Assembly: GCA_030692685.1 (NCBI GenBank)
Contig: JAUXZO010000129.1
Span: 1-64,000 of the forward strand
DNA from: Acidovorax sp.
Lineage (GTDB): Bacteria; Pseudomonadota; Gammaproteobacteria; Burkholderiales; Burkholderiaceae_C
Direction: 5' to 3'
DNA length: 64,000 nucleotides
The notes under the pieces are model-generated. The model did no database searches and was not told the origin of the DNA. It saw nothing but the letters and a program-made list of their open reading frames with translations. Within the stretch, counting starts at the first letter, position 1. Every line of letters starts with the position of its first letter. Shown here piece after piece: positions 14,623-23,163 of the stretch. The position numbers and the translations under genes are program-made.

Positions 14623-16114
14623 CGTTGTTCTCCACGATCAGACTGAAAAGATGGGTTGCAATAGCCTTGGCCAGCAGCGCAGGCACCGCGTTGCCAATTT
14701 GCTTGAATGCAGGGTTCATTGACCCCGACAGAACAAATCCGTCAGGAAAGGACTGCAGCCGTGCGGCCTCGCGCACAGAGACCGTGCGCGCCTGGGCGCT
14801 GTCGTAGTGGATGTGAGAGTAACCGTCTTTGCCCAGGTGGGCCATCAGGGTGCGGGCTGGCGCGTCTGACTCCATCTTGCGCCACTTGTTTGGGAACTTG
14901 GCCGCATCGTAGGGCGGCACGGTTGCCTTCCAGATTTCCTGATATTCCTTCGACTTCTCACCCAGTGCCTTGCCGGTCTTGGCGCGTCGCTGCGCAATGC
15001 GTTCTTCAAACAGTGCCACGGCATGCGCATGTGCTTCCGGGTACTGGTCGCCCGGGTTCATGCGCTCAAAAATCGCGTAGTCGCGGGGCAAGTATCGGAT
15101 CACGTGGTCCTTGATGCCTTCGTCATTCTCGAACCCTGGCCACGCCCGCATGCGCTGGGCGTAGGCATTGAGCTTGGTTTGCGGATACGGCATCACAGTG
15201 TCAAAGCGCCGCGCCCCCTTCTTGAGCTTGCCTTCCAGGTGCTCGGTGATGACAGGCAGGTCCTTCAATGCATCGCGGGCTGTGACTGCAGGCTGGCACT
15301 TGTCTTTGTCGGCCTTGGGCGGCTCAATGAAGAACGCGTGCTCATCGAACATGCCGCGCTTCACCGTCTGCAGCGCCACCTGCCGGGTGCCCTCATATCC
15401 CTTGGGCATGTTGATCCAGTGGGTGGGATTGGGGAAGCTGATACGGTCCACCGCACATGCAGCCACCGCCACCAGAAACATCCGCTCGCGCATCTGCGGC
15501 ACTCCGAAATACACGGAGTTCAGCAGCGTGTACCCGCAGCGATAACCCATCTCCGTCAGCAGTTCGCAGGTTTCCTCGGCAACATTGTGGCCGCCATAGT
15601 TCAGCACGTCTGGCACGTTCTCCATCAGGATGGCCAGCGGCTTGAGCTTGTTCACGTAGTGCAGGTAGCGCAGGTACAGGTTACCGCGCGGGTCCTTCAA
15701 AAACGCTTCGGGGTGGTCGGCCACCTCACGCAGCTTGGCGCGGCCCACGCGGGCAAATGCCTGGCATGGTGGGCCGCCCACTATCACGTCCACATGGTTT
15801 TCAGCGGGGCCTGCGTAGCCAAACGACTGCAGCAGCTCTTCCGGCTCGATGGCCGTGATGTCCTTGGCCTTAGCATGAACCTCGAACAGCTCGTGCGGCA
15901 GGTCAGACAGAAAGTTCATCGCATGCGACCGCGCCGCATCGGGGTCAAACTCCACCGCGCCAATGGTCTTGAAACCCGCCGCGTCAAACCCCAGTGACAA
16001 GCCGCCGCACCCCGCAAAGAGGTCCAGCGTGCGCGGCGCGTTGCCAGCCAGGATGCGGGCATGTTTCATCCTGGCAAGCGCATCAGGAATCGGGGTGAAG
16101 TTGCGTTCGCTCAT
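14585..16114 (-). CDS. DNA (cytosine-5)-methyltransferase
   Basis: 509 aa, longer than the ~330-420 aa of many type II enzymes. Motif I DLFAGCGGLSLGF (31-43), motif IV GGPPCQAFARVGR with catalytic Cys117, motif VI MENVPDVL (164-171), motif VIII QMRERMFLV and motif X QIGNAVPALLAKAI are all present. It transfers methyl to C5 of cytosine and protects the site recognised by the adjacent nuclease. Starts at ATG 16114, 122 bp from a SOS-box-like palindrome on the divergent side. Confidence 0.93.
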   Translation of the reverse strand: MSERNFTPIPDALARMKHARILAGNAPRTLDLFAGCGGLSLGFDAAGFKTIGAVEFDPDAARSHAMNFLSDLPHELFEVHAKAKDITAIEPEELLQSFGYAGPAENHVDVIVGGPPCQAFARVGRAKLREVADHPEAFLKDPRGNLYLRYLHYVNKLKPLAILMENVPDVLNYGGHNVAEETCELLTEMGYRCGYTLLNSVYFGVPQMRERMFLVAVAACAVDRISFPNPTHWINMPKGYEGTRQVALQTVKRGMFDEHAFFIEPPKADKDKCQPAVTARDALKDLPVITEHLEGKLKKGARRFDTVMPYPQTKLNAYAQRMRAWPGFENDEGIKDHVIRYLPRDYAIFERMNPGDQYPEAHAHAVALFEERIAQRRAKTGKALGEKSKEYQEIWKATVPPYDAAKFPNKWRKMESDAPARTLMAHLGKDGYSHIHYDSAQARTVSVREAARLQSFPDGFVLSGSMNPAFKQIGNAVPALLAKAIATHLFSLIVENNVAETGTQETQEH

Positions 16115-16237
16115 GTCGCTTTTTCCGGTTTGGTGGCGGGGCCAGGTATTTTTCTGCCGTACCGATGTAGGGTAACAAAAAAGACCGGGGCCGGCCGCCC
16201 TGTGTTCTGGCGGTGCAAACGATCTTTGAGTCGAGTG

Positions 16238-16257
16238 TACTGTTAATTTGAACAGTG
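16238..16257. promoter_or_regulatory. SOS-box-like palindrome (LexA site candidate)
   Basis: TACTGTTAATTTGAACAGTG has the LexA pattern CTGT-N8-ACAG with matching flanks (TACTGT/ACAGT). The symmetry extends to 10-bp arms with one mismatch (16235-16260). It lies between the methyltransferase (minus) and a lipoprotein gene (plus), so either could be damage-regulated. Confidence 0.55.
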
Positions 16258-16364
16258 CACTGCGGTGCCGCCAGAGCGCAACATCGGTGCTGGCACTTTA
16301 GTTGTGGACACGCGCAGCCAGTCAGACCTATTGTTTCTGCTCAACTACCAAAGAGAGGGCAGAT

Positions 16365-17318
16365 ATGAGGGTCCAAAACCTGACGACACTTTCCATGCTG
16401 GGTGCGGCCGCCTTGATGGCTGGCTGTGCTGCACCAAGCGTCCGCTACTTCGACATCGAAGCAAAGCCGAATGCGGACGTTGCTGATATCTACGCACTGA
16501 ATTCAGCCAAGATCACCATAACGTCCGTAGTACCTAAACACGCGGTACCTCCGCCGGACCCTGCTGCAGTAGATAAATCCAAGGAAAATAAATCTCCACA
16601 ACCTGAAACACCTGCGGCCGCCACGACATTGACGGTCGGGGTTTCAGTTGTTGCTGACGAAAAAAAGCGCATCGGCGTGGACCCCACAAAAAACGTGTGG
16701 TCATCAACCAAGGTCAACATCGAAAAAATCCCGAACAGTGACCGCGTGGCCACTATTGGTGTGGAGACTACAGACAACGCCAAAGCCTTCATCACCACGG
16801 TCGGTGGACTTTTTGTTCAGGCAATCTCTGCGGGTGTTGCGGTTTTTGCGCCCAACCCACCGCCGAACTGCGCTTTTACCCCCGCGAGCGGCAGCACATC
16901 TTTTACGCTGCCTGGACGCACTGTAGTTGCAGCAGATACAGACTTTAGTGATCTGAAATCTGACAATAAAAAATCCTGCATCAGCATCAAGTATGGAGCC
17001 GCGCCGCCACAGGCAATTGAGTCTAAGAACATCCCTTGGGAAACAAAAAGTGAACACTACTACTACTCAGCTTGCCGTGAAGTAGAAGTCAAAGTGGAAG
17101 TCCCGAATGGGGATCCCATATCCGAGAAGTTCAGAGTTCCAGATTCGAACTTGGTGCAGAAAGTCGCCTTCCCCTATAAGGGATCAATAGCAATGCACTC
17201 GGTGTGTGGCGTCTCTGTAACCACGACGGCCCAGGCCAATCCAATGGCGCCCTACGAGTTCGCCGCGGAATTGCTGAAACAAGCCGAGCTGATCCGCAAA
17301 GCGAATGATGGGAAGTAA
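16365..17318 (+). CDS. Predicted lipoprotein, prophage moron
   Basis: 317 aa from ATG 16365 (AGAGAGGGC upstream). Signal peptide with lipobox LMAGC (MRVQNLTTLSMLGAAALMAGCAAP), so it should be anchored in the inner or outer membrane. The mature part is beta-rich, with a Pro-rich stretch near 60-80 (PPPDPAAVDKSKENKSPQPETP). No family recognised. It lies alone on the plus strand between the methyltransferase and the late genes, with a SOS-box-like site 107 bp upstream. Lysogenic-conversion or exclusion roles are possible but unproven. Confidence 0.7.
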   Translation: MRVQNLTTLSMLGAAALMAGCAAPSVRYFDIEAKPNADVADIYALNSAKITITSVVPKHAVPPPDPAAVDKSKENKSPQPETPAAATTLTVGVSVVADEKKRIGVDPTKNVWSSTKVNIEKIPNSDRVATIGVETTDNAKAFITTVGGLFVQAISAGVAVFAPNPPPNCAFTPASGSTSFTLPGRTVVAADTDFSDLKSDNKKSCISIKYGAAPPQAIESKNIPWETKSEHYYYSACREVEVKVEVPNGDPISEKFRVPDSNLVQKVAFPYKGSIAMHSVCGVSVTTTAQANPMAPYEFAAELLKQAELIRKANDGK

Positions 17319-17404
17319 GCGCGGCGGATAACTGCAACCCGATGAGGCTCTCGGACACCCTTTGTAGACGGCTGTCACCGTTGTGCTACCCAGCGCGAGC
17401 CTTA

Positions 17405-18421
17405 TCAATCTTTGCTTCGCCGCTCCATCTCCATCCGCGTGGTCAGCCCGTTGTCATCCAGACTGTGTTCCAACGTTTTGCACAGCCAGTCGGTACCGTC
17501 AATCTCTGGCTTCCAGCCGCGCACGTTCACAGGCGTTTGCACCATCAGTGCGGGCTGGCCAATGGCCAGGGTAATTTCCAGCGTGGCCGCGCCGCGCTCG
17601 ATGCGGCCCATCTCTGCCTGGGCTGCTGCCATCGCGTCGGCCTCGGTCGCGTAGCTGTCGCGCAGCGTTTTCAAGTTGTCTTCGGTGCCTGCAATCGCCG
17701 CCTTCTTTTCAGCTGCTCGGGCATCCTGCCAATGGGCGCGTACGCCCGTGTAGCTGTCTCGCGCTGCGCAGTGGTAGCGGTGGCCGTCGCCAGCCCGGCG
17801 GGTCAGTGTGATGGCTTCCAGTTCTTCGCCGTTGGCGTTTTTGGTGTTGCCGATGTGCAGGAAAACTAGACGCCCCTTCTTCACAGTGGCCACCGCATCG
17901 TGCTGGCGGCCCAGGCGGGTGAGAAAGTGCACATCGCTTTCGTTCGTCTGGTCTATGTGCTGCACCGGCTTGCTGGCCAGGGTTGCGTCCACGTTGGCCT
18001 GCAGCTTGTTCTTGGCTGCTATGTCTCGCACTATCTGGCCCAGCGTGGCATCGTGCCAGCTCTGGCTGGCGCGCTGGCGCAGGGTGCTGCGCAGCTCTGC
18101 GCTGCGGCAGCGCAGGGCCACCACATCCGGCGTGCCGCTGTGCTCGATTTCGTCCACGGTGTAGGTGCCCTTGTCCACCATACCGGTGTGGTGGTAGCCC
18201 AGCTGAAGGGTGATGGTTGCACCCACCGGGGGCAGTGCTAGGTTGCCCTGGGAATCGTCCAGAACTATGTCCAACTGGTCGGCCTCTTCGCCCCTGCTCT
18301 CGCGCAGTTGCAGGCGCTGCAGCAGGGGGCGCACAGTTTGCGATATGTCACGGCCGTTCACTTGTAAGCCGTATGAAACTTGGACGTAGCTGTTAACTAA
18401 CATAGGATCGGTAGTTTCCAT
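17405..18421 (-). CDS. D: Tail protein D (P2 gpD)
   Basis: 338 aa from ATG 18421 (ATG 18403 is an alternative). Phage late control D family: VNGRDISQTVRPLLQRLQLRE, DDSQGNLALPPVGATITLQLGYH and ESDVHFLTRLGRQHDAVATVKKGRLVF are recognisable. It forms part of the tail-tip hub under the baseplate spike. Last gene of the FI-D operon. In P2 it directly follows U, whereas here an AT-rich lipoprotein gene is inserted between U and D. Confidence 0.93.
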   Translation of the reverse strand: METTDPMLVNSYVQVSYGLQVNGRDISQTVRPLLQRLQLRESRGEEADQLDIVLDDSQGNLALPPVGATITLQLGYHHTGMVDKGTYTVDEIEHSGTPDVVALRCRSAELRSTLRQRASQSWHDATLGQIVRDIAAKNKLQANVDATLASKPVQHIDQTNESDVHFLTRLGRQHDAVATVKKGRLVFLHIGNTKNANGEELEAITLTRRAGDGHRYHCAARDSYTGVRAHWQDARAAEKKAAIAGTEDNLKTLRDSYATEADAMAAAQAEMGRIERGAATLEITLAIGQPALMVQTPVNVRGWKPEIDGTDWLCKTLEHSLDDNGLTTRMEMERRSKD

Positions 18422-18457
18422 ATTTATGTCAGCTAACTTCAATTCAAAATTGCAAAG

Positions 18458-19219
18458 TCAAAGTGTGCCAGTAAACATCCAGCCGTTGTCGGTTTTAATC
18501 ATGGTGCGCTCAGCTTCAATCTCCACTTTTACGCCGGTGAAATACTCTGAATTATTTCCATCTCTGTCAACAACAGATTTGTATACAAGTCCCAATGGAG
18601 TTAGCGGATCGCGATACCCCAAGCATCCGAATGGAATGGTAGGCATGGCTGGTCTTTCATAGAATTCGACTCCCGCGCTTTCCCTGGAAATCAATACGCC
18701 ATTTGCGGAGGTGGCGTATTCTTGATAAATCGCGTTTACGTCTGCAATGTATGAATTTTTAATATCCTCTTTTTTCTTGTTAAGCATGCGAACTTCATTT
18801 TCAATCTCTTCTGTGAGTTCAGTGCGTCCACCATATTCTCCATATGATTTTTGCTGTCGCATTCGCGCCGCAGTAATCGAATTTGCTATCTCTTTGGATG
18901 CTTCTTCGAAGTTTTTGGAATAACCAATCAATTCAGAATCGTATTTTTCGTAGAGCGATTTTGAATTGACATGCTTTTCATAATCTCTTAAAAAATCACC
19001 TTCAAGTTTGACGCCGACGACTGAAGAGAATTTGACTTTTCTCTGGTTGCTGCCAGATGATGGGCTGGAGGAATTTATTACTTTTACATCGTTTACAAAC
19101 GCATATTCGCATCTTTTCTTTAGCTCCATGAGAAATGATTCACGAACCTCTGACTTCGACGGCGATCCGGAGCAACCAGACAAAAATAATGCTGCCAACA
19201 AAAAATAGCAAATACGCAC
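18458..19219 (-). CDS. Predicted lipoprotein, moron between U and D
   Basis: 253 aa from GTG 19219, preceded by AAGGAG at 6 bp; an in-frame ATG 39 bp upstream has no ribosome site. Signal peptide and lipobox: VRICYFLLAALFLSGCSGSPS. The mature part is helical and charged (EKYDSELIGYSKNFEEASKEIANSITAARMRQQKSYGEYG). Base composition is much richer in A+T than the late genes around it. The upstream AT-rich stretch may carry its own promoter, which would allow expression in the lysogen. Function unknown. Confidence 0.75.
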   Translation of the reverse strand: MRICYFLLAALFLSGCSGSPSKSEVRESFLMELKKRCEYAFVNDVKVINSSSPSSGSNQRKVKFSSVVGVKLEGDFLRDYEKHVNSKSLYEKYDSELIGYSKNFEEASKEIANSITAARMRQQKSYGEYGGRTELTEEIENEVRMLNKKKEDIKNSYIADVNAIYQEYATSANGVLISRESAGVEFYERPAMPTIPFGCLGYRDPLTPLGLVYKSVVDRDGNNSEYFTGVKVEIEAERTMIKTDNGWMFTGTL

Positions 19220-19312
19220 AGAATCTCCTTGGATAAAAATTATTGCATTTTGCATCAATCGGGTACGAATTCAAGCAGATTCGGCGCGCTCAGTCGTCCG
19301 GCGGGATAACCA

Positions 19313-19774
19313 TCACGCCCACCAGTCCCAGTCGTCACCGCTCCACCAGTCGCCCCAGTCGTCGCCGCCATCAGTGCCGCCTGCCGGGTCGGCCAGCCCA
19401 TCATCCACGCGGGTGATGTTGATGGTGAACTCCACCCGCCGGGCCACGCCCTCGCGGACAAAGATGCTGCCCGTTTCATCAATGTTCTCGATCACCCACG
19501 CGCCGAACGATTCACCGGCGCCGTTCACCAGCGCATAGGCGGCGCCTTTGTCGGCCATGTCGCGCAGCCGGTTGAGCACATTGCGGTCGCCCATGAACTC
19601 AGGCACTTGCAGGCCCGTCAGTGAAATGGTTTCATCACCTTTCCCCACAAACTGGCGCGCAGGCCTGGCGCCCACGCGGCTGTTGCTGGCGTGTCGCCAG
19701 CTGGTGCTGCGGCGCAGCTCTTGGAATGCAAGGGAGTTCAGGGCAAAGGTGAATTGCCCGAGTGCGGCCATCAT
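19313..19774 (-). CDS. U: Tail protein U (P2 gpU)
   Basis: 153 aa. MAALGQFTFALNSLAFQELRRSTSWRHASNSRVG and the LTGLQVPEFMGDRNVLNRLRDMADKGAAYALVNGAGE core are typical gpU, the tail-terminator-type protein. The C-terminus ends in an unusual Gly/Asp/Trp run (DDWGDWWSGDDWDWWA) not part of the usual family. ATG 19774 or 19771. In the same operon as T, 14 bp away. Confidence 0.9.
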   Translation of the reverse strand: MMAALGQFTFALNSLAFQELRRSTSWRHASNSRVGARPARQFVGKGDETISLTGLQVPEFMGDRNVLNRLRDMADKGAAYALVNGAGESFGAWVIENIDETGSIFVREGVARRVEFTINITRVDDGLADPAGGTDGGDDWGDWWSGDDWDWWA

Positions 19775-19788
19775 GGTGCGGCTTCCTT

Positions 19789-22314
19789 TCAGTCGATGTC
19801 CGACAGGCGGCTATAGCGGCGGGCATCGGCCGTGCGTTGGCGCTTGTCCATTTCAAACGTGACAGCGCGTGCCAACGCTTTTTCATCCATGCCAGGTGCA
19901 GCCTGAATGCTGATGTTGTTGGTCGTAGTGCTGGCAGGCGCAGCGCTTGCTTTTGGCGCCATCAGCGTTGGCTGGTATGTGTCAATACGCGCAGCGTCTG
20001 CGCCCGCCATCAGCGGCAACGCCGTGGCCATGGCTGCCGCAGCTGTAGCGGCTCTCGCTGTGTTGGCGCCTGGGGCGCCGGTTGCTTTTTCACCGTAGCC
20101 CACAATTTCTTTGATGCCGTCCCATACGGCACTCAAGGCGCTCATGACCACCGATTTCAGCAGGTCATACAAGCCCAGCGTAGCGGCATTGAAACCCCAC
20201 TCCAACGCTGCCCATATTTCTTTGGCCATGTTCCACCACTCGCCTGCATTGAAGTATTCGGCAATCTTGTCCCAATGCGCGTACAGGCCTGCAAACAGTC
20301 CAATCAGGCCCAGCACCAGCGCTGCAATGGGGTTGGCGCGCGCAAAGGCGGTGAGCAGGCGCCACAACCCCCCGAAGCCGCCGCGCAATACGCCCAGCCA
20401 CTTGGCGGGCGAGGCCATGGCGCTACCCATGGCCTTGAAGATCCCGCCGATGCCCATCGTGCGTAGCGCAACCCATGATGCTTTGAGCCAGCCGACAGAG
20501 CGGCTCAGCACACCCAGGCCCTTCGCTGCACCCTCCGCGCCAACCTTGGCACCCAGCAGGCCCAGGCCAAAGCGAGCAGCCATGAACCGGACAATAGCCA
20601 ACGGCCCCAGCACGGCCACCATCGCCATACCCAGGCCACCCAACACCATCAGCAATGCTGCAGCGCCTGCCACCAGCACCATCATGGTTTTTGCGAGCCT
20701 TGGGTTCTCTCTCACCCAATTGCCCACGGCCACAGCCATCCCGCCCAGCCAGTCCAACAGATCTTTGAGTTCTGGCGCAATCGTGGCGCCCAATTCCTTG
20801 AGCATGTTGGTGAAGCTGCCCTGAGCAGCTTCTGCCTTATTGGTCAGGGTATCGAGCTGCGCATTCACGCGCTGCTGCAAATCGGCTTGTTCCTTGAGCT
20901 TTTTGACGATCTCTTGATAGCCAGGCAGGCCCTTCTCTATGAACTTGTCTAGCACGCGCAGGGTTTCAGCGTCGTCGCCAAACAGTTCCTTCATCACCGC
21001 ACCGCGCTGCATGGTGTTCAAGCCTTGCAGTTTTTGCAGTTCGCTGAATAATTTTTCTTGCCCGCCGAACTCGCCTTTACCGTCGCTGAAGTCGAGAGAG
21101 AACCCACCGCCTGCGCTGCTGATAGCTGCGTTGGCCTTAGCCAGCTTTTTGGCGTTCATGGTGTGCTGGTACACCTTGCGGATGGCATTGCCTGCGCTGG
21201 AGCCGTCCGTCATGCCCGCTTGGTTCATCATCACCATCATGGGCGAAAGCGTTTGCATTGCCTCCAACCCCTTCTGCTTGATGATGGACAGCACCGGGGC
21301 CAGGTTGCCAAAGCCCGCCAGCATGTAGTCGGCGTCGGCGCCCGCGTAGTGGCTGCGCTGCATCATGTCCAAGATGCCCATCATTTCGGACTCGCTGGCA
21401 CCCAGTGCATCCTGCATCTTGGCGCCCAGCGCGGCTGCCTGCGCTGGCGCCTTCTGCAGCAGCACGCCCAAAAGGGCCGATGACTCGCCCAGCCCACCCA
21501 GAACAGTCTGCGTGCTCATGCCCTCTTTTCGCAGCGTAGTCATCATGTCGATGAAATCTGCAGTGGTGCCGGGCAACCTATCGCCGAGCTTTTGCGCCAG
21601 TTCTGCGATCTTCTGGAACTCAGGGGCAACGCTACCGTCTGCCTGCATGAGCGAGATTTTGAATTGTGTCTCTGCGGTCTCAGCTTCCATGAACGCATCC
21701 ACCGTAGGCATCATCCCGCGCGCCAGCTTTTGCCCCGCCATGTAAGAGCCCGCCGCCATAGCGCCGCGCATGCCCAGCTTTGCCATGTCGCTGCCGTGCT
21801 TCTCTCGCAGGGCGTGCAGTCGCTCTTCCACTTGGCGCTGCTGTTCCAGCTTGCGCCGCTGGGCGTCCAGCTGGGTGTTTGTAGATTGGATACTGCTGGC
21901 CAGCTGCTGCTGATCCATGCGAGCATCTCCCATGCCTCGGCTGGCCATTTCAGCATTCAGCTTCTTTAGTACGCCGACCTGCTTTTCATAGTCGGCCGTA
22001 GCCCGCTGAATGGCAGCGTTCTTCTCTTGCACCGTCATCAGCCGCTCGGTCCCGTCGGCTAGGTTCTTTGTCTTGGCCGTTTTCAGGTTGATGGCTTGCG
22101 TTTGCTCCATCATGCTGCGCGCGTTTTCCAGCTTGTCCCGCTCTTGTTCAATGCGGGCTAGCGCTCGCTGCTGGGCCTGCAGCTTTTTGAGGGCGAACTC
22201 GGCTTCTCCCACTGCCTGGGCGGTGGCTTTGCTGCCGCTGGCCACGGCGCGCAACGGCCCGGTGACCTTGTCCACCGCAGCCAAAAGAACTTCCAGCCGC
22301 AATTTGTCAACCAC
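19789..22314 (-). CDS. T: Tail tape measure protein (P2 gpT)
   Basis: 841 aa, the longest tail gene as expected. N-terminal coiled coils (ALKKLQAQQRALARIEQERDKLENARSMMEQ), the TP901/tape-measure core near 200-520 (ETQFKISLMQADG..., LGDRLPGTTADFIDMMTTLRKEGMS) and several hydrophobic segments between ~530 and 680 (KTMMVLVAGAAALLMVLGGLGMAMVAVLGPLAIV). It sets tail length and is ejected ahead of DNA. Follows the E/E' genes. Confidence 0.93.
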   Translation of the reverse strand: MVDKLRLEVLLAAVDKVTGPLRAVASGSKATAQAVGEAEFALKKLQAQQRALARIEQERDKLENARSMMEQTQAINLKTAKTKNLADGTERLMTVQEKNAAIQRATADYEKQVGVLKKLNAEMASRGMGDARMDQQQLASSIQSTNTQLDAQRRKLEQQRQVEERLHALREKHGSDMAKLGMRGAMAAGSYMAGQKLARGMMPTVDAFMEAETAETQFKISLMQADGSVAPEFQKIAELAQKLGDRLPGTTADFIDMMTTLRKEGMSTQTVLGGLGESSALLGVLLQKAPAQAAALGAKMQDALGASESEMMGILDMMQRSHYAGADADYMLAGFGNLAPVLSIIKQKGLEAMQTLSPMMVMMNQAGMTDGSSAGNAIRKVYQHTMNAKKLAKANAAISSAGGGFSLDFSDGKGEFGGQEKLFSELQKLQGLNTMQRGAVMKELFGDDAETLRVLDKFIEKGLPGYQEIVKKLKEQADLQQRVNAQLDTLTNKAEAAQGSFTNMLKELGATIAPELKDLLDWLGGMAVAVGNWVRENPRLAKTMMVLVAGAAALLMVLGGLGMAMVAVLGPLAIVRFMAARFGLGLLGAKVGAEGAAKGLGVLSRSVGWLKASWVALRTMGIGGIFKAMGSAMASPAKWLGVLRGGFGGLWRLLTAFARANPIAALVLGLIGLFAGLYAHWDKIAEYFNAGEWWNMAKEIWAALEWGFNAATLGLYDLLKSVVMSALSAVWDGIKEIVGYGEKATGAPGANTARAATAAAAMATALPLMAGADAARIDTYQPTLMAPKASAAPASTTTNNISIQAAPGMDEKALARAVTFEMDKRQRTADARRYSRLSDID

Positions 22315-22347
22315 GGTGCACCCCCTGCACCGAATTGGCCGGCAGGC

Positions 22348-22599
22348 TTACTTCAGGGCGAAAGCAGCGCGCCGCTGTGATTCGCGAAGCAGCTGCTGCG
22401 ACTCGGCCACCAGTGCGTCTATCTCTGCAATGCGCCCGGCAGCGAGTGGATCGCCCGCTTGTTGGGGCAGGTCCGCCGCCATTGCCCATCCCACAGCGCG
22501 GCCCGCGGCCAAGCCGCAGAGCCAAGAAAAGGTGATCGCTGCGCCCAGCATCAGCAAGATGCCCAGCGCGGCCAGCGTCAAAACGATAGGGGTGATCAT
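22348..22599 (-). CDS. Small membrane protein between E' and T
   Basis: 83 aa, ATG 22599. One or two N-terminal membrane segments (MITPIVLTLAALGILLMLGAAITFSWLCGLAAGRAVGWAMA) and a helical tail (IAEIDALVAESQQLLRESQRRAAF). Not a standard P2 gene at this position. It might be an accessory lysis or exclusion protein, or a spacer gene. Function unknown. Confidence 0.6.
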   Translation of the reverse strand: MITPIVLTLAALGILLMLGAAITFSWLCGLAAGRAVGWAMAADLPQQAGDPLAAGRIAEIDALVAESQQLLRESQRRAAFALK

Positions 22600-22610
22600 T
22601 GCTTGGCATG

Positions 22611-22796
22611 TTAGCGCGTCTTTTCTGGGGCGTTCATGGCGTTATGGCGCTCAACGGCAAGGTGGCGCCAGTGCATCAGCTCGCTCAGGTCCATGGGGGC
22701 CATGGCCTGCGGCGTCCAATGGAACAGCATGGCCACGTCGGCCATTGCGGCCTCTACGCAGTCAGTGATTCCATGGCCGACTTCGGCACCAAAAAA
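22611..22796 (-). CDS. E': E' extension of tail assembly protein E (programmed -1 frameshift)
   Basis: Read in the -1 frame relative to E from the slippery heptamer at 22790-22796. It encodes FGAEVGHGITDCVEAAMADVAMLFHWTPQAMAPMDLSELMHWRHLAVERHNAM..., in which AMLFHW...MDLSELMHWR is the GpE/E' family signature. As in P2, the E+E' fusion would act with E as tail assembly chaperone on the tape measure. It has no credible start of its own. Confidence 0.85.
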   Translation of the reverse strand, partial: FFGAEVGHGITDCVEAAMADVAMLFHWTPQAMAPMDLSELMHWRHLAVERHNAMNAPEKTR

Positions 22797-23080
22797 CCTG
22801 CAATCTCCATGCTGCAGGCCACAAGGTCTGCAGGGTCCAACTCGTCCACCTCTGGCTTGATGAGCGTTGGCACGCTGATGCGCGGCAGTAGCGTGGCGAT
22901 GGTGTCGGCCTTCATCTGCAGCACTTCGGCCAGCATCAGGCCGCGCAGGTCGCCCGTGCGCGGCTTCATCAGGCGCAATGTGGTGATGGTTTCGCCGCTG
23001 CGCACGATGGGCGTTTGCAGTGGCACGTCCACGGTGACCCGGCCGTTGATCGGGCTGGCGGCTTGCGTTGCTGTGTTCAT
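22754..23080 (-). CDS. E: Tail assembly chaperone E (P2 gpE)
   Basis: 108 aa, ATG 23080. GRVTVDVPLQTPIVRSGETITTLRLMKPRTGDLRGL is the phage tail assembly E/gp41 family start. It lies between FII and T and overlaps the E' frame. It is made alone or, after -1 slippage, as E+E'. Confidence 0.92.
   Translation of the reverse strand: MNTATQAASPINGRVTVDVPLQTPIVRSGETITTLRLMKPRTGDLRGLMLAEVLQMKADTIATLLPRISVPTLIKPEVDELDPADLVACSMEIAGFLVPKSAMESLTA
22790..22796 (-). other. Slippery heptamer T TTT TTG for E/E'
   Basis: On the minus strand the bases TTTTTTG are phased T-TTT-TTG in the E frame, the same heptamer used in P2 gene E. A shift of -1 joins exactly the E' frame. Confidence 0.85.
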
Positions 23081-23163
23081 GTTGTTTTCCTTGAGTCGTT
23101 TTCAAAAAGAGCAGCGGGTGGCCCCGCAGTGGGCTGGCCTGGCAGCTTGTCAATCAGTCGGGC

